Below, one piece after another: positions 1 through 8,762 of a stretch of DNA of 64,000 bases. Each line of letters starts with the position of its first letter. The stretch's first letter is position 1. The DNA is from Cognataquiflexum aquatile (lineage in GTDB: Bacteria > Bacteroidota > Bacteroidia > Cytophagales > Cyclobacteriaceae), in the NCBI RefSeq assembly GCF_003316845.1, contig NZ_QMIK01000004.1, forward strand, positions 124,001 through 188,000, read 5' to 3'. The position numbers and the translations under genes are program-made. The notes below the pieces were generated by a model, which saw only the letters and a program-made list of their open reading frames with translations, was not told the origin of the DNA and did not search any database.

Positions 1-372
1 CCAAAGGTACATGTCGGTCAAAACTCCGATTCCAAGTAAGACGATCATCACAAAAAAGGTATAAAGTGCCCATCTTTTGGCTATGGCAGCAGTGAGAATC
101 CCAAACCCGATAATGAATCCAAAGACATAGATCAGGTAGGTAAATTCGGGAAACATCTCAACTCCGATATGCTTCATGCCGATGTAGTGGTTGACACCGT
201 TGATGATTTCGACATCTCCGCTGAGCCGGTCTATCCATATTTTCATATTCAATCCCTCGGGATATTGGGGAGCCCAAAGGCTGATCTGCCACAGTGGGGT
301 AAAGTACGCGGAAACCATCAGGGCAGCGGCGATGAGAGCCAGAATCCGGTTTGATGGGCTGATATTGTTCAT
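1..372 (-). CDS. nos-cluster membrane protein, N-terminal part (runs off the window)
   Basis: An open frame of 124 codons reads from an ATG at 372 to the window edge with no stop. It starts MNNISPSNRILALIAAALM. A hydrophobic helix (about residues 9-24) is followed by a roughly 50-residue extra-cytoplasmic stretch containing YFTPLWQISLWAPQYPEG and then at least two more helices (about 80-120). Genes of this kind sit directly after nosZ in Bacteroidota clade II nos operons, before nosL/nosDFY; that placement is from general knowledge, and the rest lies outside the window. It begins 57 bp after the nosZ stop on the same strand, so cotranscription is likely. The function is not known to me; a role in NosZ maturation or electron supply is inference. 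Confidence 0.75.
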   Translation of the reverse strand, partial: MNNISPSNRILALIAAALMVSAYFTPLWQISLWAPQYPEGLNMKIWIDRLSGDVEIINGVNHYIGMKHIGVEMFPEFTYLIYVFGFIIGFGILTAAIAKRWALYTFFVMIVLLGIGVLTDMYLW

Positions 373-429
373 CTTTTTCGGTTTTAATCACCGCCGGTTT
401 TGATCCCGGCGGTGAGGTTGATGGGGAAA

Positions 430-2394
430 TTATTCTGCAGCTCCTGTAGAAAACTTGAGCGGCGTATTGCTTCCTGCCGGAGATACCCTGAGGTAGCCCT
501 GCATTTCTTGGTGCAATGCCGAACAGAAGTCTGTACAATAGAATGGGAACACACCTGTTCTGTCCGGTACCCATTTCAAAGTGGCTGTTTCACCAGGCAT
601 GACGAGCAGTTCAGCAGTGTTGGCGCCTTTGATGGCTAATCCGTGAGGCACATCCCAATCCTGTTCGAGGTTGGTCATGTGGAAGTATACCTCATCTCCA
701 ACCCTGATTCCTTCGATGTTGTCGGGTCTGAAATTGGACCTGATACTTGTCAGGTAGATGTGGACTTCATTGCCATTCCTTTCGACCCTTGCATCATTGA
801 TGCCTTTGAGCACGTGCGGGTGGTTGTTTTCTTCCAGTTTGTAGAACTTCACTTGCCTGTCTTTGATCAAAGAAGCAGGGAAAGACTCTGCATAATGGGG
901 CTCACCGATGGTCGGGAAGTCAAGAAGCAACTGCATTTTGTCACCTGAAATATCATAAAGCTGGGCAGAGTGGGCCAATTCAGGACCTGTAGGAAGGTAT
1001 CTGTCTTTCGTGATTTTGTTGTAAGCGACCATGTATTTGCCATGTGGCTTGCCTGTCGGTCCACCGGGGATACTCAAGTGTCCTACTGAATAGTAAGTAG
1101 GAACCCTGTCTACCACTTCAAGTGTTTCGATGTTCCACTTCACGATCTCCGAAGAAACAAACATGGAAGTGTAGGCAAATCCCTTTCCGTCGAATTCAGT
1201 GTGCAAAGGTCCAAGACCCGGTTTTTCAACTTCTCCGTGCAATACTGACTCATACTTCAATACCGGCATGCCGTCAATATTTCCTTCGAAATCCTGCTTT
1301 TCAATGGCTGCAAGCATCTTGGTAAAAGAGAATACAGGAATGATCGCTGCCAATTTTCCACTGCCGATGATGTACTCTCCCGTAGGATCCGTGTCTGTGC
1401 CGTGAGGTGATTTTGGACATGGGATAAAGTAAACGATGTCCTTCAGTTCTCTTGGATCTAAGGAAAGTACCTCGGTCCTGATGGTAGAAGTGGCAGTGTG
1501 GGTACTTTCATCCCACTTGTTGTGGGCATATTTCACAGGGACTTTTTTGCCCTTTCCTGCGGCGATGTATTCTTCCGCTTTCTTCCAGTTTACGGCCATG
1601 ATAAAGTCCTTGTCTTTTTGTGAAGCATTCACTTCCAAAAGTGTATGGGCCATTTCGGTATTGTAGGTAGAGAAGAAAAACCAACCATGTGACTTTTTCT
1701 TTCCTGCCCTTGCCAGGTCAAAGTTGAATGGCGGTGCTTCCAATTGGAAAGCAATGTCCATATCACCTTTTTCTTTGTCTACACTGATGAAGGAAATTGT
1801 CCCACGGAAGTTTTCCTTGTAGGTATCGATGGCTACATCCCTGTTTTTGTCATCTCCGGTAGGTACCGAAAATCTCGTTCCTGCCACCACATACTCAGTG
1901 TTTTCAGTAATGAACGGAGAGGAGTGGTTACCGCCGGAATTCGGGATTTCGATGATCTCGACAGTTTTGAATGTAGTCAAGTCCACCCTGGCGATCCTAG
2001 GGGTATTGTTTGCATTACCAAAAGCCCATCTTGCATCATGCTCTGCATTGGTCGTAGAGATGGCAATGTGGTGCAAATCGTCCCAAGGAACGAATCCGTG
2101 GGAAGTGTTCAGCATGGGTTTTGTTTCTTCAGAGAATCCCCAGCCATTTTCCGGGTGAACCGAAAAGACCGGAAGGATCTTTAACACCCTTCCCGAAGGA
2201 AGACCTACTACGGACATCTGTCCATTGAAACCACCGGAAATGATGTTGTAAAATTCATCATGTTGTCCCGGGGCCACATATACTTTGGAGGCAGCGTCTC
2301 CCGAAATGGCGGTCTGTGCGCCTTTGGGTTTGCAACCATAGGCAAAAGCTATAGCAACTGCTGCTCCTGCCATCAACCATAATCTTGTTTTCAT
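430..2394 (-). CDS. nosZ: nitrous oxide reductase, clade II, predicted lipoprotein
   Basis: Reduces N2O to N2 in the periplasm, the last step of denitrification. 654 residues. The N-terminus MKTRLWLMAG...AYGC has no twin arginine and ends in a lipobox with Cys21, so it uses Sec and is probably lipidated, as is typical of clade II enzymes. The beta-propeller carries the CuZ histidines, including the DDLHH pair (His108-His109), SPHGTD, GPLHTEF, GKPHGKY and EPHYAES. The C-terminal cupredoxin domain has the CuA ligands His584, Cys620, Cys624, His628 and Met631 in CTDFCSALHQEM. All key ligands appear present, so the enzyme should be active. It lies 20 bp after the cytochrome c reading frame, its likely electron donor. 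The other copper-loading genes are expected left of the window. Confidence 0.96.
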   Translation of the reverse strand: MKTRLWLMAGAAVAIAFAYGCKPKGAQTAISGDAASKVYVAPGQHDEFYNIISGGFNGQMSVVGLPSGRVLKILPVFSVHPENGWGFSEETKPMLNTSHGFVPWDDLHHIAISTTNAEHDARWAFGNANNTPRIARVDLTTFKTVEIIEIPNSGGNHSSPFITENTEYVVAGTRFSVPTGDDKNRDVAIDTYKENFRGTISFISVDKEKGDMDIAFQLEAPPFNFDLARAGKKKSHGWFFFSTYNTEMAHTLLEVNASQKDKDFIMAVNWKKAEEYIAAGKGKKVPVKYAHNKWDESTHTATSTIRTEVLSLDPRELKDIVYFIPCPKSPHGTDTDPTGEYIIGSGKLAAIIPVFSFTKMLAAIEKQDFEGNIDGMPVLKYESVLHGEVEKPGLGPLHTEFDGKGFAYTSMFVSSEIVKWNIETLEVVDRVPTYYSVGHLSIPGGPTGKPHGKYMVAYNKITKDRYLPTGPELAHSAQLYDISGDKMQLLLDFPTIGEPHYAESFPASLIKDRQVKFYKLEENNHPHVLKGINDARVERNGNEVHIYLTSIRSNFRPDNIEGIRVGDEVYFHMTNLEQDWDVPHGLAIKGANTAELLVMPGETATLKWVPDRTGVFPFYCTDFCSALHQEMQGYLRVSPAGSNTPLKFSTGAAE

Positions 2395-2414
2395 TGTCTT
2401 GGGGTTTGGTTTGT

Positions 2415-4232
2415 TTATTTCGCAGCAGCATCCATGCTACCGGCTTTTTCTAAGTCATTTTTTCTCATAAATTCCAAAATGTGCCTGGCTTCATCCATAG
2501 AGATGTTTTGGTTGGGCATTCTGGTGAGACATTCTTCCAACAAGGCCTGTGCGGTAGGATCTTCATCCAGCATCACATCGACATTGGTGACCATGTTCAT
2601 GATCCATTCCGGACGTCTCCTGTTGGTCACCCCTTGGAAACCGGGACCCACCAAACGCTTGTCGTTGAGCTGATGGCAGGCAGTACACTTCATGTCCACT
2701 ATTGCCTTTCCTTTTTCTGCCAAAGCTTCATCAACAGTGGCTCCGAGGTCGACACTTTTGATTTCACCCACCCCTTTTGGATCGGCTTCTTTTGCAGTTT
2801 CTTCTGCGGTCGGTGGGGTATAAGTACCTTGGTTTTCACCGCCACCACCGCAACTTGCCAACAGGAGCAAAGCCGCTCCCATGGTCATGATCATCGTACT
2901 TTTCATAGTTTTTCTGTTTTTATAAAATTGGGTTTTGATAGTATTTTCAATTGTAAGTTCAGCCTCATTGAAAGCCGGTTTTCGCCACAGTCCCACCCAA
3001 ATCAGCAATAGGCCAATTGGGAAAAATGAGGAGGCAATGAATAAGATCAGGTGGTAGTAAGGAATAAATCCAAGTTTGGCCCAAAGCAAAGTACCCTGCC
3101 CGAGGAGTAGAATCTCCGAAGCGAGGAAGGCCAAAGCCAGGAAGTGCCAACCCAAACCTGAAAATCTGCCTGTGCCAAGCCAGTTGTTTTTCAAAGCAAA
3201 GGCTCCAATGCCAAAGGTGATGGAACCAAGCATTACCAAATGGACAAAACCGATGACATACATGCGGATGGTATAGGCGATGGTGGCCACATCAGGGATG
3301 ATAAGGGCGGCCTGAATCAGAGCTTTGGCCACCAAACTCATCATTCCGATGTAAAGCATCCTGTCTATCCAGTTTTTGGGAAATTTCAGTCCCTCGAACA
3401 GTTGGTTGAAAGCAGGTTTCAGTATCCGGTAATAGGCGATGACTTGGAGGATTACTCCTGCAGCATTGATGAAAATCAGGGCTTTGATCGGTGTACTCCA
3501 AGAAACGGCCAAGGCATAGGTCAGGAAAAGGGAAATATGGAGAATCCATTCGCTTTTTTTGGAAACAGGAATGCTCCATCCGTTTTTTTGCAGGTAGCAC
3601 ACCAACAATCCCAAAAATCCATAGACAAAGCAGCCATTGAGCTGAAAGTGCAGAAACCATTGCACACTCATGAAATACAAGGGGTGGAGCCTGCCCAATG
3701 TTGCGCCGACAGGACCGATCGCCCAAAGTCCAAGGCTTGAAACAAGCAACCAAATGATGGAAAATCTCACCAATCGGGTAGCAGTAGATGCTTTGTACCG
3801 GGAAAGATCCTGAAAGAAGAAGTATGCAAAGAAATAGCTTGAAATCAGGTGCAGGGATGAAAATGTGATGCTATAAAGGCCATAACCCTGAAAGGGAAAA
3901 CTCAGCATCATGCCTAGCGTGGTAAAAACCGATATACCGAGAAGTACTTTATAGGTTTGGAGCCTTTTGGCATCTTTTACATAGGTAAAAACCAAAGCCC
4001 CTGTGACCAATAAATATCCCCAACCCAACAAGGCCAAATGGGAGTGTGCATGAAGAATATGCTTGTATTCGAAGAAACTGACTTCGCCGACAAGGAAATA
4101 CCTCATCAAAAGCCCAAAGGATGAAGCCATCAAAAAGAAGAAAACCGCCCAGAACATCCACGGTTTTGCCAAATGTCTCTCAAGCGGAGAGACACTTGGT
4201 TTTTGGCTTAAAAGTTCCTGTGCGGTTTTCAT
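2415..4232 (-). CDS. heme-copper oxidase/NnrS-like membrane protein joined in frame to a c-type cytochrome lipoprotein
   Basis: One uninterrupted 605-codon frame that looks like two proteins. Residues 1 to about 425 form about twelve membrane helices with His-rich motifs (HILHAHSHLALLGWGY near 60-75, QWFLHFQLNG) resembling heme-copper oxidase subunit I or NnrS proteins. Residues 443-605 begin MKSTMIMTMGAALLLLASCGG, a complete lipoprotein signal, followed by a class I cytochrome c with the heme site CTACH and downstream Met residues. The cytochrome could therefore be made separately from an ATG at 2906, giving 163 aa (2415-2906). The linker NEAELTIENTIKTQFYKNRK contains no stop. The frame starts 4 bp after the ric stop and ends 20 bp before nosZ, so electron delivery to NosZ and a link to NO or N2O are inferred from context. 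Confidence 0.8.
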   Translation of the reverse strand: MKTAQELLSQKPSVSPLERHLAKPWMFWAVFFFLMASSFGLLMRYFLVGEVSFFEYKHILHAHSHLALLGWGYLLVTGALVFTYVKDAKRLQTYKVLLGISVFTTLGMMLSFPFQGYGLYSITFSSLHLISSYFFAYFFFQDLSRYKASTATRLVRFSIIWLLVSSLGLWAIGPVGATLGRLHPLYFMSVQWFLHFQLNGCFVYGFLGLLVCYLQKNGWSIPVSKKSEWILHISLFLTYALAVSWSTPIKALIFINAAGVILQVIAYYRILKPAFNQLFEGLKFPKNWIDRMLYIGMMSLVAKALIQAALIIPDVATIAYTIRMYVIGFVHLVMLGSITFGIGAFALKNNWLGTGRFSGLGWHFLALAFLASEILLLGQGTLLWAKLGFIPYYHLILFIASSFFPIGLLLIWVGLWRKPAFNEAELTIENTIKTQFYKNRKTMKSTMIMTMGAALLLLASCGGGGENQGTYTPPTAEETAKEADPKGVGEIKSVDLGATVDEALAEKGKAIVDMKCTACHQLNDKRLVGPGFQGVTNRRRPEWIMNMVTNVDVMLDEDPTAQALLEECLTRMPNQNISMDEARHILEFMRKNDLEKAGSMDAAAK

Positions 4233-4236
4233 TTTT

Positions 4237-4956
4237 TCAGGGATTCAATTGGTGGTACAGTTCGGTTGCCTTCGGAAAAAGGATGTTGTTTTCAAGATGG
4301 ATATGCTTGTGAAGGTCTTCTTCAAATTCCTGAAGCATGGCAAAAGCGACTTTGTAAGTCTGACAGCCATCGGTAGGTGTCTGATACCCGCCGCTCAGTT
4401 CCGATATCTTCCGGAACCTTTCGCCTTCAGTGTCATGCTCATGTTCCATCATGTGGATGGGGTTTTCGATGGTGCCAAAATGTGGTTTTGAGAGTGAGAA
4501 GTGGCTTGATTTTGCCTCTTCCATGGCTTTTATGTAGGGAAAAAGGATCAGTTCTTCCTTTTTCATATGGGTAGTCAAAGCATCTGCAGCATTGAAAAAA
4601 TGATCCTTAATGAGTTCAAGTTCAGGATGTCTTCCTCCGTGTACAAGGACAAGTTTTTGCAAATAAGCCTTCAGAGCGGGAATGCTGTTTTCGACATAGC
4701 TATGATGGGTAGTCGTGATATGGTTGATCAGGTCGGTCAGTCCAAAATCTGTAAAATGAACTTCCTCGGGGAGGTTGACTGCATTTGCCAAGTCCTTTAG
4801 GATGCTTTCCATGGGGACATCGTTGACCTCACAGGCTTTCTCAAGGGTGATGCCGCCTTTGCAACAAAAGTCAATTCCGTATTCTGTGAAAACCTTTGCC
4901 GCCCGGAAGTTTTCCGCTACGATTCCGCCTACTTTTCTTTTTGATAGATTTTCCAT
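4237..4956 (-). CDS. ric: iron-sulfur cluster repair di-iron protein (RIC/YtfE/ScdA)
   Basis: Repairs Fe-S clusters damaged by NO or oxidants in the cytoplasm. 239 residues, the family's usual size. The N-terminal ScdA domain has the tandem cysteines DFCCKGG (Cys31-Cys32). The hemerythrin-like domain that follows carries the spaced histidines and glutamates of a di-iron site: TTTHHSYVE, HMKKEELILFPY, HMMEHEHDTEGE and HLENNILFPK. It is the first gene of the nos operon reading leftwards, with the next frame starting 4 bp after its stop. An operator-like palindrome lies just upstream (4967-4990), shared with the neighbouring Rrf2 gene, so control by an NO- or redox-sensing Rrf2 protein is likely (inference). 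Confidence 0.93.
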   Translation of the reverse strand: MENLSKRKVGGIVAENFRAAKVFTEYGIDFCCKGGITLEKACEVNDVPMESILKDLANAVNLPEEVHFTDFGLTDLINHITTTHHSYVENSIPALKAYLQKLVLVHGGRHPELELIKDHFFNAADALTTHMKKEELILFPYIKAMEEAKSSHFSLSKPHFGTIENPIHMMEHEHDTEGERFRKISELSGGYQTPTDGCQTYKVAFAMLQEFEEDLHKHIHLENNILFPKATELYHQLNP

Positions 4957-4966
4957 TTTAATAGTA

Positions 4967-4990
4967 TTTAAAGACCTTTTTATCCTTTAT
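4967..4990 (-). promoter_or_regulatory. candidate Rrf2 operator upstream of ric
   Basis: Read on the minus strand, the left half ATAAAGGATAA is identical to the left arm of the palindrome at 39229-39252. The right half (AGGTCTTTAAA) is degenerate. It lies 11 bp before the ric ATG, in the leader or promoter. Weakest of the three sites. Confidence 0.45.
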
Positions 4991-5005
4991 ATATGTAAAT
5001 TTTTT

Positions 5006-5437
5006 TCAGTATTTCAGAAAGCTGATTCCGATGTTTACCCTATCCGCCACATCTCTCAGGCTTGTAGTCATCAGCATGCCGGTCAAATGATCGCGGATTG
5101 CCAAAAACTTATGATGAACAGGGCATGGGTGGTCTTCGGAACATTTTTCCAATCCCAAAGCACAACCTGTAAAGAGCATGTCTCCGTCTATGGCCTCTAC
5201 GATTTCTGAGAGAAATATCTTATTGGGATTCCCCTGAATATGAAAACCTCCGTTAGGCCCTTTGACAGAACTAAACAGATCATGCCTGACAAGTTCCTGA
5301 AGTATTTTTGCCGTAAATGCCTCCGGAGAATTGATAGCTTTGGAGATTTCCTTCAATCCTGCACGCTCCTGACCTTCCGGCAGAGTGGCCACATAGATCA
5401 TGGCGTTGATGGCATATTTGCAGGCTTTCGAAAACAT
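5006..5437 (-). CDS. Rrf2-family transcriptional regulator, Fe-S type (copy 1)
   Basis: A DNA-binding repressor or sensor of the Rrf2 family (IscR/NsrR relatives). 143 residues when started at MFSKACKYA, where family members begin; the frame could extend 16 codons further up to 5485, but that would run into the promoter and operator. A winged helix-turn-helix at the N-terminus (YAINAMIYVA, LKEISKAINSPEAFTAKILQ) is followed by GCALGLEKCSEDHPCPVH, a C-x6-C-x5-C set that can hold a Fe-S cluster. It lies upstream of ric and the nos operon and has a palindrome over its own promoter, so autoregulation and control of ric are likely. A close paralog lies at 38710-39147. NsrR-like NO sensing is inference. 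Confidence 0.88.
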   Translation of the reverse strand: MFSKACKYAINAMIYVATLPEGQERAGLKEISKAINSPEAFTAKILQELVRHDLFSSVKGPNGGFHIQGNPNKIFLSEIVEAIDGDMLFTGCALGLEKCSEDHPCPVHHKFLAIRDHLTGMLMTTSLRDVADRVNIGISFLKY

Positions 5438-5455
5438 CTTTCGTCTTGTATAGTC

Positions 5456-5463
5456 CAAATGTA
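5456..5463 (-). promoter_or_regulatory. -7 promoter element of rrf2 copy 1
   Basis: On the minus strand this reads TACATTTG, matching the Bacteroidota -7 consensus TAnnTTTG. It lies 18 bp upstream of the chosen ATG at 5437 and 11 bp downstream of the palindrome at 5475-5498, so a protein bound there would cover the -33 region. Confidence 0.5.
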
Positions 5464-5474
5464 AGTACAAAATA

Positions 5475-5498
5475 TTAAAGGACAAAAATATCCTTTAA
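5475..5498. promoter_or_regulatory. inverted-repeat operator upstream of rrf2 copy 1
   Basis: Perfect 8-bp arms TTAAAGGA / TCCTTTAA separated by 8 bp. The same core (AAAGGAYA...TATCCTTT) occurs at 39229-39252 and, as a half-site, at 4967-4990. Its place just upstream of the -7 element suits autorepression by the Rrf2 protein. Confidence 0.65.
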
Positions 5499-5637
5499 TC
5501 TTTTTATCATATTTTTAAAAACAATTCCTCAATTCAAAACAGAATCAGGGGAGGAATGTGGACCGGTTTTGAAAGTGTTTTATGACTAGGCAGAAGGGGA
5601 TTGATCCAAAATTGATTTTAAAAAACGGAAAGGTTAC

Positions 5638-5667
5638 TTGTTATACCTGATCCAAAAGCTACTTTTG
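5638..5667 (+). promoter_or_regulatory. promoter of feoAB (TTG-N19-TAnnTTTG)
   Basis: TTG at 5638-5640 and TACTTTTG at 5660-5667 with exactly 19 bp between them, the canonical Bacteroidota sigma factor pattern. A start near 5675 would give a leader of about 120 nt before feoA. I saw no clear iron box. The rest of the 5499-5794 gap shows no gene. Confidence 0.65.
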
Positions 5668-5794
5668 TGAAGATGAAAAACCGGAGGCGCTGAGTGCTTT
5701 CATTTGGTTTTTTTTCAATCAAATTATCCAAAAGATAAATGAACCATTGAATGGAATGGGTCTGTTTTATCTGTGAGTTTCAAAAACTAATTTC

Positions 5795-6013
5795 ATGACC
5801 GCAGCACAGCTTTCTCTTCAACAATCAGCCACCATTGAAAGTATCCAGGAATCTGATATTTCTATTAATTTTTTGGAGTTAGGGATTTTGCCCGGGAAAG
5901 AAATCAAATTATTAAAGAAAGCACCTTTTGGAGGGCCAATGGCTTTTTTGATTGAAGAAAATATTATCGCCCTCAGACAGCAGGAGGCCATTATGATCAA
6001 TTTAAAATCCTGA
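5795..6013 (+). CDS. feoA: ferrous iron transport protein A
   Basis: A small cytoplasmic SH3-like protein that supports FeoB. 72 residues, in the family range, with the typical pattern LELGILPGKEIKLLKKAPFGGP and a closing IALRQQEA segment. Its stop is 5 bp before feoB, so the two are cotranscribed and probably translationally linked. Ferrous iron import matters most under low oxygen, in keeping with the neighbouring nos operon. Identification is firm from size, motif and neighbour. Confidence 0.9.
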   Translation: MTAAQLSLQQSATIESIQESDISINFLELGILPGKEIKLLKKAPFGGPMAFLIEENIIALRQQEAIMINLKS

Positions 6014-6018
6014 TTAGT

Positions 6019-8139
6019 ATGGAAACCGCCACCGCTCTCCAGACCAAAACTGTTGCCATCATCGGCAATCCCAATGTAGGCAAATCCAGTATTTTCAACC
6101 AACTGACAGGTCTCAATCAAAAAATCGGAAATTACCCCGGAGTTACCGTTGACAAAACAGTGGGTTTTCTCCGGATTGGTGAAAAGGAAATTAACCTGAT
6201 CGACCTGCCGGGAACTTACAGCCTTTACCCCAAGTCTGAAGATGAAGTCATCGCCCATCGTGTCCTGAATGGATTGGGACAGGAAAAGCCGGATTTCGCT
6301 TTGGTAATCCTCGATGCCTGCAACCTGGAGAGAAGTCTGTTGCTTGGTACCCAGGTGATGGATTTGGGTATTCCAATGGCTTTTGTGGTCAATATGAAGG
6401 ATCTCGCCCTCAAAAAAGGAATTCAGATCAAGACTTTTGATTTGTATAAAATGCTTGGCGTGCCTTTGGTACTTACCGATGCAAGAAACAATGAAGGAAT
6501 AGATGCCATCCGTCAATTGATGGCAACCGAAAAGTTTGAATCCCCCAAACCGCTTCTTGACTCTTACGCATTCGCCGACAAGGCATTGGTAGAGGAAGTC
6601 ATGGTGAGATTTGGGTTTAAAAATCCCTATCAGGCTTTCCAGATGTTGGTGTTTGGAGAATTTGACAAAACCCTACCACTAGCGGACAAGCAATGGCTGG
6701 AGGAAAAATCCCTTGCTTTTGGATTTGACAGAAAAAGGCAACAGGTACGTGAAACCGAAGCACGATATGTCAAAATAGCTTCAATACTCAAAAAATCTGT
6801 CGATAGGGTTAAAATCGAATCAAGCAATGTAACCATCAGCTTGGACAATGTTTTCTTGAATCCTGTCTTTGGGTTTGTGGTTTTTCTGGGAATCATGCTG
6901 TTGATATTCCAGGCAATTTTTGCTTGGGCAGCCTTCCCGATGGATTTGATAGACGTGGGATTTGCAGGCCTGAGTGGTTGGATTTATGAGAATCTTCCTC
7001 CGGGTGTATTGACTGATTTGCTTGCAGAAGGGATTGTTCCCGGGATCGGCGGGGTTGTCATCTTTATACCGCAGATCGCCATGTTGTTTGGTTTTTTGGC
7101 GATTTTGGAGGATACCGGATACTTGTCCAGGGTGGTGTTTTTGATGGATAGGTTGATGCGTCCTTTTGGCCTCCATGGCAAAAGTGTCGTTCCCCTGATC
7201 TCAGGTATGGCCTGTGCCATCCCCGGTATCATGGCGGCCAGGAATATCAGCAACTCCAAAGAAAGACTGATCACGATTTTGGTGACTCCTTGGATGAGTT
7301 GCTCAGCAAGGTTGCCGGTCTATATCATCCTGATAGGGCTTACCATTCCGGATACCCTTTGGATGGGAATCAGTTTTCAGGCCCTTGGTCTTTTGGCGAT
7401 GTACCTGTTGGGAGTCTTGTTTACGCTCTTGGGGGCTTTGGCCCTGAAATTTATCCTAAAAACAAAAGAGAAAAGTTACCTCTTGACCGAGCTTCCCATT
7501 TATAGATTGCCAAGATGGAAGACCGTCCTATTGACGATGTTCAACAAATCCAAAATCTTTGTTTTGGAAGCCGGCAAGGTCATTCTTTCCATCTCCATAG
7601 TCCTTTGGGTTTTGGCGAGTTATGGTCCGAGTGGCAAAATGCAGGCGATTGAAGAGGAAAAAACAACTGTTCTACAAACTACTCCTGAGGCAGATTGGTC
7701 TACTGTGGAGGAGTTATATGCTTCCAAAAAGCTTGAGGCATCATTTATCGGTATCATGGGCAAGGCCATCGAGCCCGCCATCAGGCCCTTAGGTTATGAT
7801 TGGAAAATCGGTATTGCACTCTTGACTTCTTTTGCAGCCCGGGAAGTCTTTGTCGGGACCATTGCTACGATTTACAGCATCGGCGGAGATGTCGAAAACG
7901 AACTGACCATCCGCGAAAAACTAGCCAAAGAAGTTCATTCTGATACGGGAGAGAAGGTTTTTGACAAAGCTACAGGGTTTTCCCTGATGGTCTTTTATGC
8001 CTTTGCGATGCAATGTATGAGTACCTTGGCAGTAGTGTACCGCGAAACCAAAAGCTGGAAATGGCCGATCCTGCAGACCGTGGTCATGACCGGGATTGCG
8101 TATTTGGCAGCCTTTATCACTTATCAGATTTTCTCTTAA
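6019..8139 (+). CDS. feoB: ferrous iron transporter FeoB
   Basis: Inner-membrane Fe(II) importer with a cytoplasmic G-protein domain. 706 residues. The G1 loop GNPNVGKSS is at residues 16-24, G3 is DLPGTYS, and NMKD supplies the G4 NxxD motif. A helical GDI-like region follows, then the polytopic membrane part from about residue 280 with the two Gate regions (PLISGMACAIPGIMAARN and the later FAAREVFVGT). It is complete, follows feoA by 5 bp and precedes a small Cys-tailed membrane protein by 2 bp. Confidence 0.97.
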   Translation: METATALQTKTVAIIGNPNVGKSSIFNQLTGLNQKIGNYPGVTVDKTVGFLRIGEKEINLIDLPGTYSLYPKSEDEVIAHRVLNGLGQEKPDFALVILDACNLERSLLLGTQVMDLGIPMAFVVNMKDLALKKGIQIKTFDLYKMLGVPLVLTDARNNEGIDAIRQLMATEKFESPKPLLDSYAFADKALVEEVMVRFGFKNPYQAFQMLVFGEFDKTLPLADKQWLEEKSLAFGFDRKRQQVRETEARYVKIASILKKSVDRVKIESSNVTISLDNVFLNPVFGFVVFLGIMLLIFQAIFAWAAFPMDLIDVGFAGLSGWIYENLPPGVLTDLLAEGIVPGIGGVVIFIPQIAMLFGFLAILEDTGYLSRVVFLMDRLMRPFGLHGKSVVPLISGMACAIPGIMAARNISNSKERLITILVTPWMSCSARLPVYIILIGLTIPDTLWMGISFQALGLLAMYLLGVLFTLLGALALKFILKTKEKSYLLTELPIYRLPRWKTVLLTMFNKSKIFVLEAGKVILSISIVLWVLASYGPSGKMQAIEEEKTTVLQTTPEADWSTVEELYASKKLEASFIGIMGKAIEPAIRPLGYDWKIGIALLTSFAAREVFVGTIATIYSIGGDVENELTIREKLAKEVHSDTGEKVFDKATGFSLMVFYAFAMQCMSTLAVVYRETKSWKWPILQTVVMTGIAYLAAFITYQIFS

Positions 8140-8141
8140 TT

Positions 8142-8267
8142 ATGTGGCAGGAACTTGTTGTTTTCGGATTGTTTGCCTTGGTTTTGGGAACTTGGGTTTT
8201 CAGGACTTTTATAAGAAAACCAAAAAAATCCCAATCCGGTCCAGGTTGCGATAAATGTGGGGGATAA
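8142..8267 (+). CDS. FeoB-associated small Cys-rich membrane protein
   Basis: 41 residues: one N-terminal transmembrane helix (WQELVVFGLFALVLGTWVF), a basic patch (RKPKKS) and a C-terminal CDKCGG. Small single-helix proteins with a C-x2-C end often follow feoB; they resemble the FeoB-associated Cys-rich family, which may be FeoC-like. It begins 2 bp after the feoB stop, so it is in the same operon. The metal-binding role is inference. Confidence 0.75.
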   Translation: MWQELVVFGLFALVLGTWVFRTFIRKPKKSQSGPGCDKCGG

Positions 8268-8419
8268 TTAGTGCCTTTCTCCTCTCTATTTTTTGAATTC
8301 AAGGAATTATTAATTATAAATATTTTTTATACATATAATTATTAATATAAATAAAAACTAATGAGTAGACCTTTGCAATTTTGTAATATCAAAAGAATCA
8401 GACACTAAAGGCTACACAT
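8268..8419 (+). other. AT-rich intergenic stretch
   Basis: About 150 bp between the feo operon and the next gene. The part at about 8300-8360 is almost pure A/T. A promoter for the next gene is expected here, but I could not assign its elements with confidence. Confidence 0.4.
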
Positions 8420-8737
8420 ATGAACAGGCAAAACAACATCACTTTGATCAAAGGGGAATTTGAAACCGAAGAAGCAAAAGATATTTTGAGAAACCTGATT
8501 GATTTCAAGATCAAGTTTCATCAGATCAAAAGTTTCAATTCTGAATTAAAATTTGGTGAAAAAGATGCTCGTTCCATGGCAAGAATCATAGAATTGAAGG
8601 CAAGCATGCAGAAAATGCTTGAAATAATGGAAGAAGCTGAAGCAAATGGATATAGCCTAAAAATTGACGCAAAAATTGATATTGAGTTTCAGCGTCAAGA
8701 GACTCAGATATTGGATCATATGGTGGTCAGCCATTGA
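8420..8737 (+). CDS. small soluble protein of unknown function
   Basis: 105 residues, charged and mostly predicted helical, with no signal peptide, membrane segment or cysteine. It contains ITLIKGEFETEEAKDILRNL near the start and a helical segment ELKASMQKMLEIMEEAEANG. The fold recalls small cytoplasmic helper proteins, but I do not recognise the family. It has its own upstream AT-rich region and a strong terminator just after it, so it is probably monocistronic. Confidence 0.75.
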   Translation: MNRQNNITLIKGEFETEEAKDILRNLIDFKIKFHQIKSFNSELKFGEKDARSMARIIELKASMQKMLEIMEEAEANGYSLKIDAKIDIEFQRQETQILDHMVVSH

Positions 8738-8762
8738 TATATATTTTCAGACTAATTCGAGG

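Noticed and set aside
4967-4990. Second full operator before ric
   Set aside because: Only one half-site is perfect; kept as a low-confidence site, not as a full palindrome.
5720-5740. TTATC-CAAAA-GATAA inverted repeat upstream of feoA as a Fur or Rrf2 site
   Set aside because: Arms of only five bases in an AT-rich leader; no agreement with the clear palindromes.
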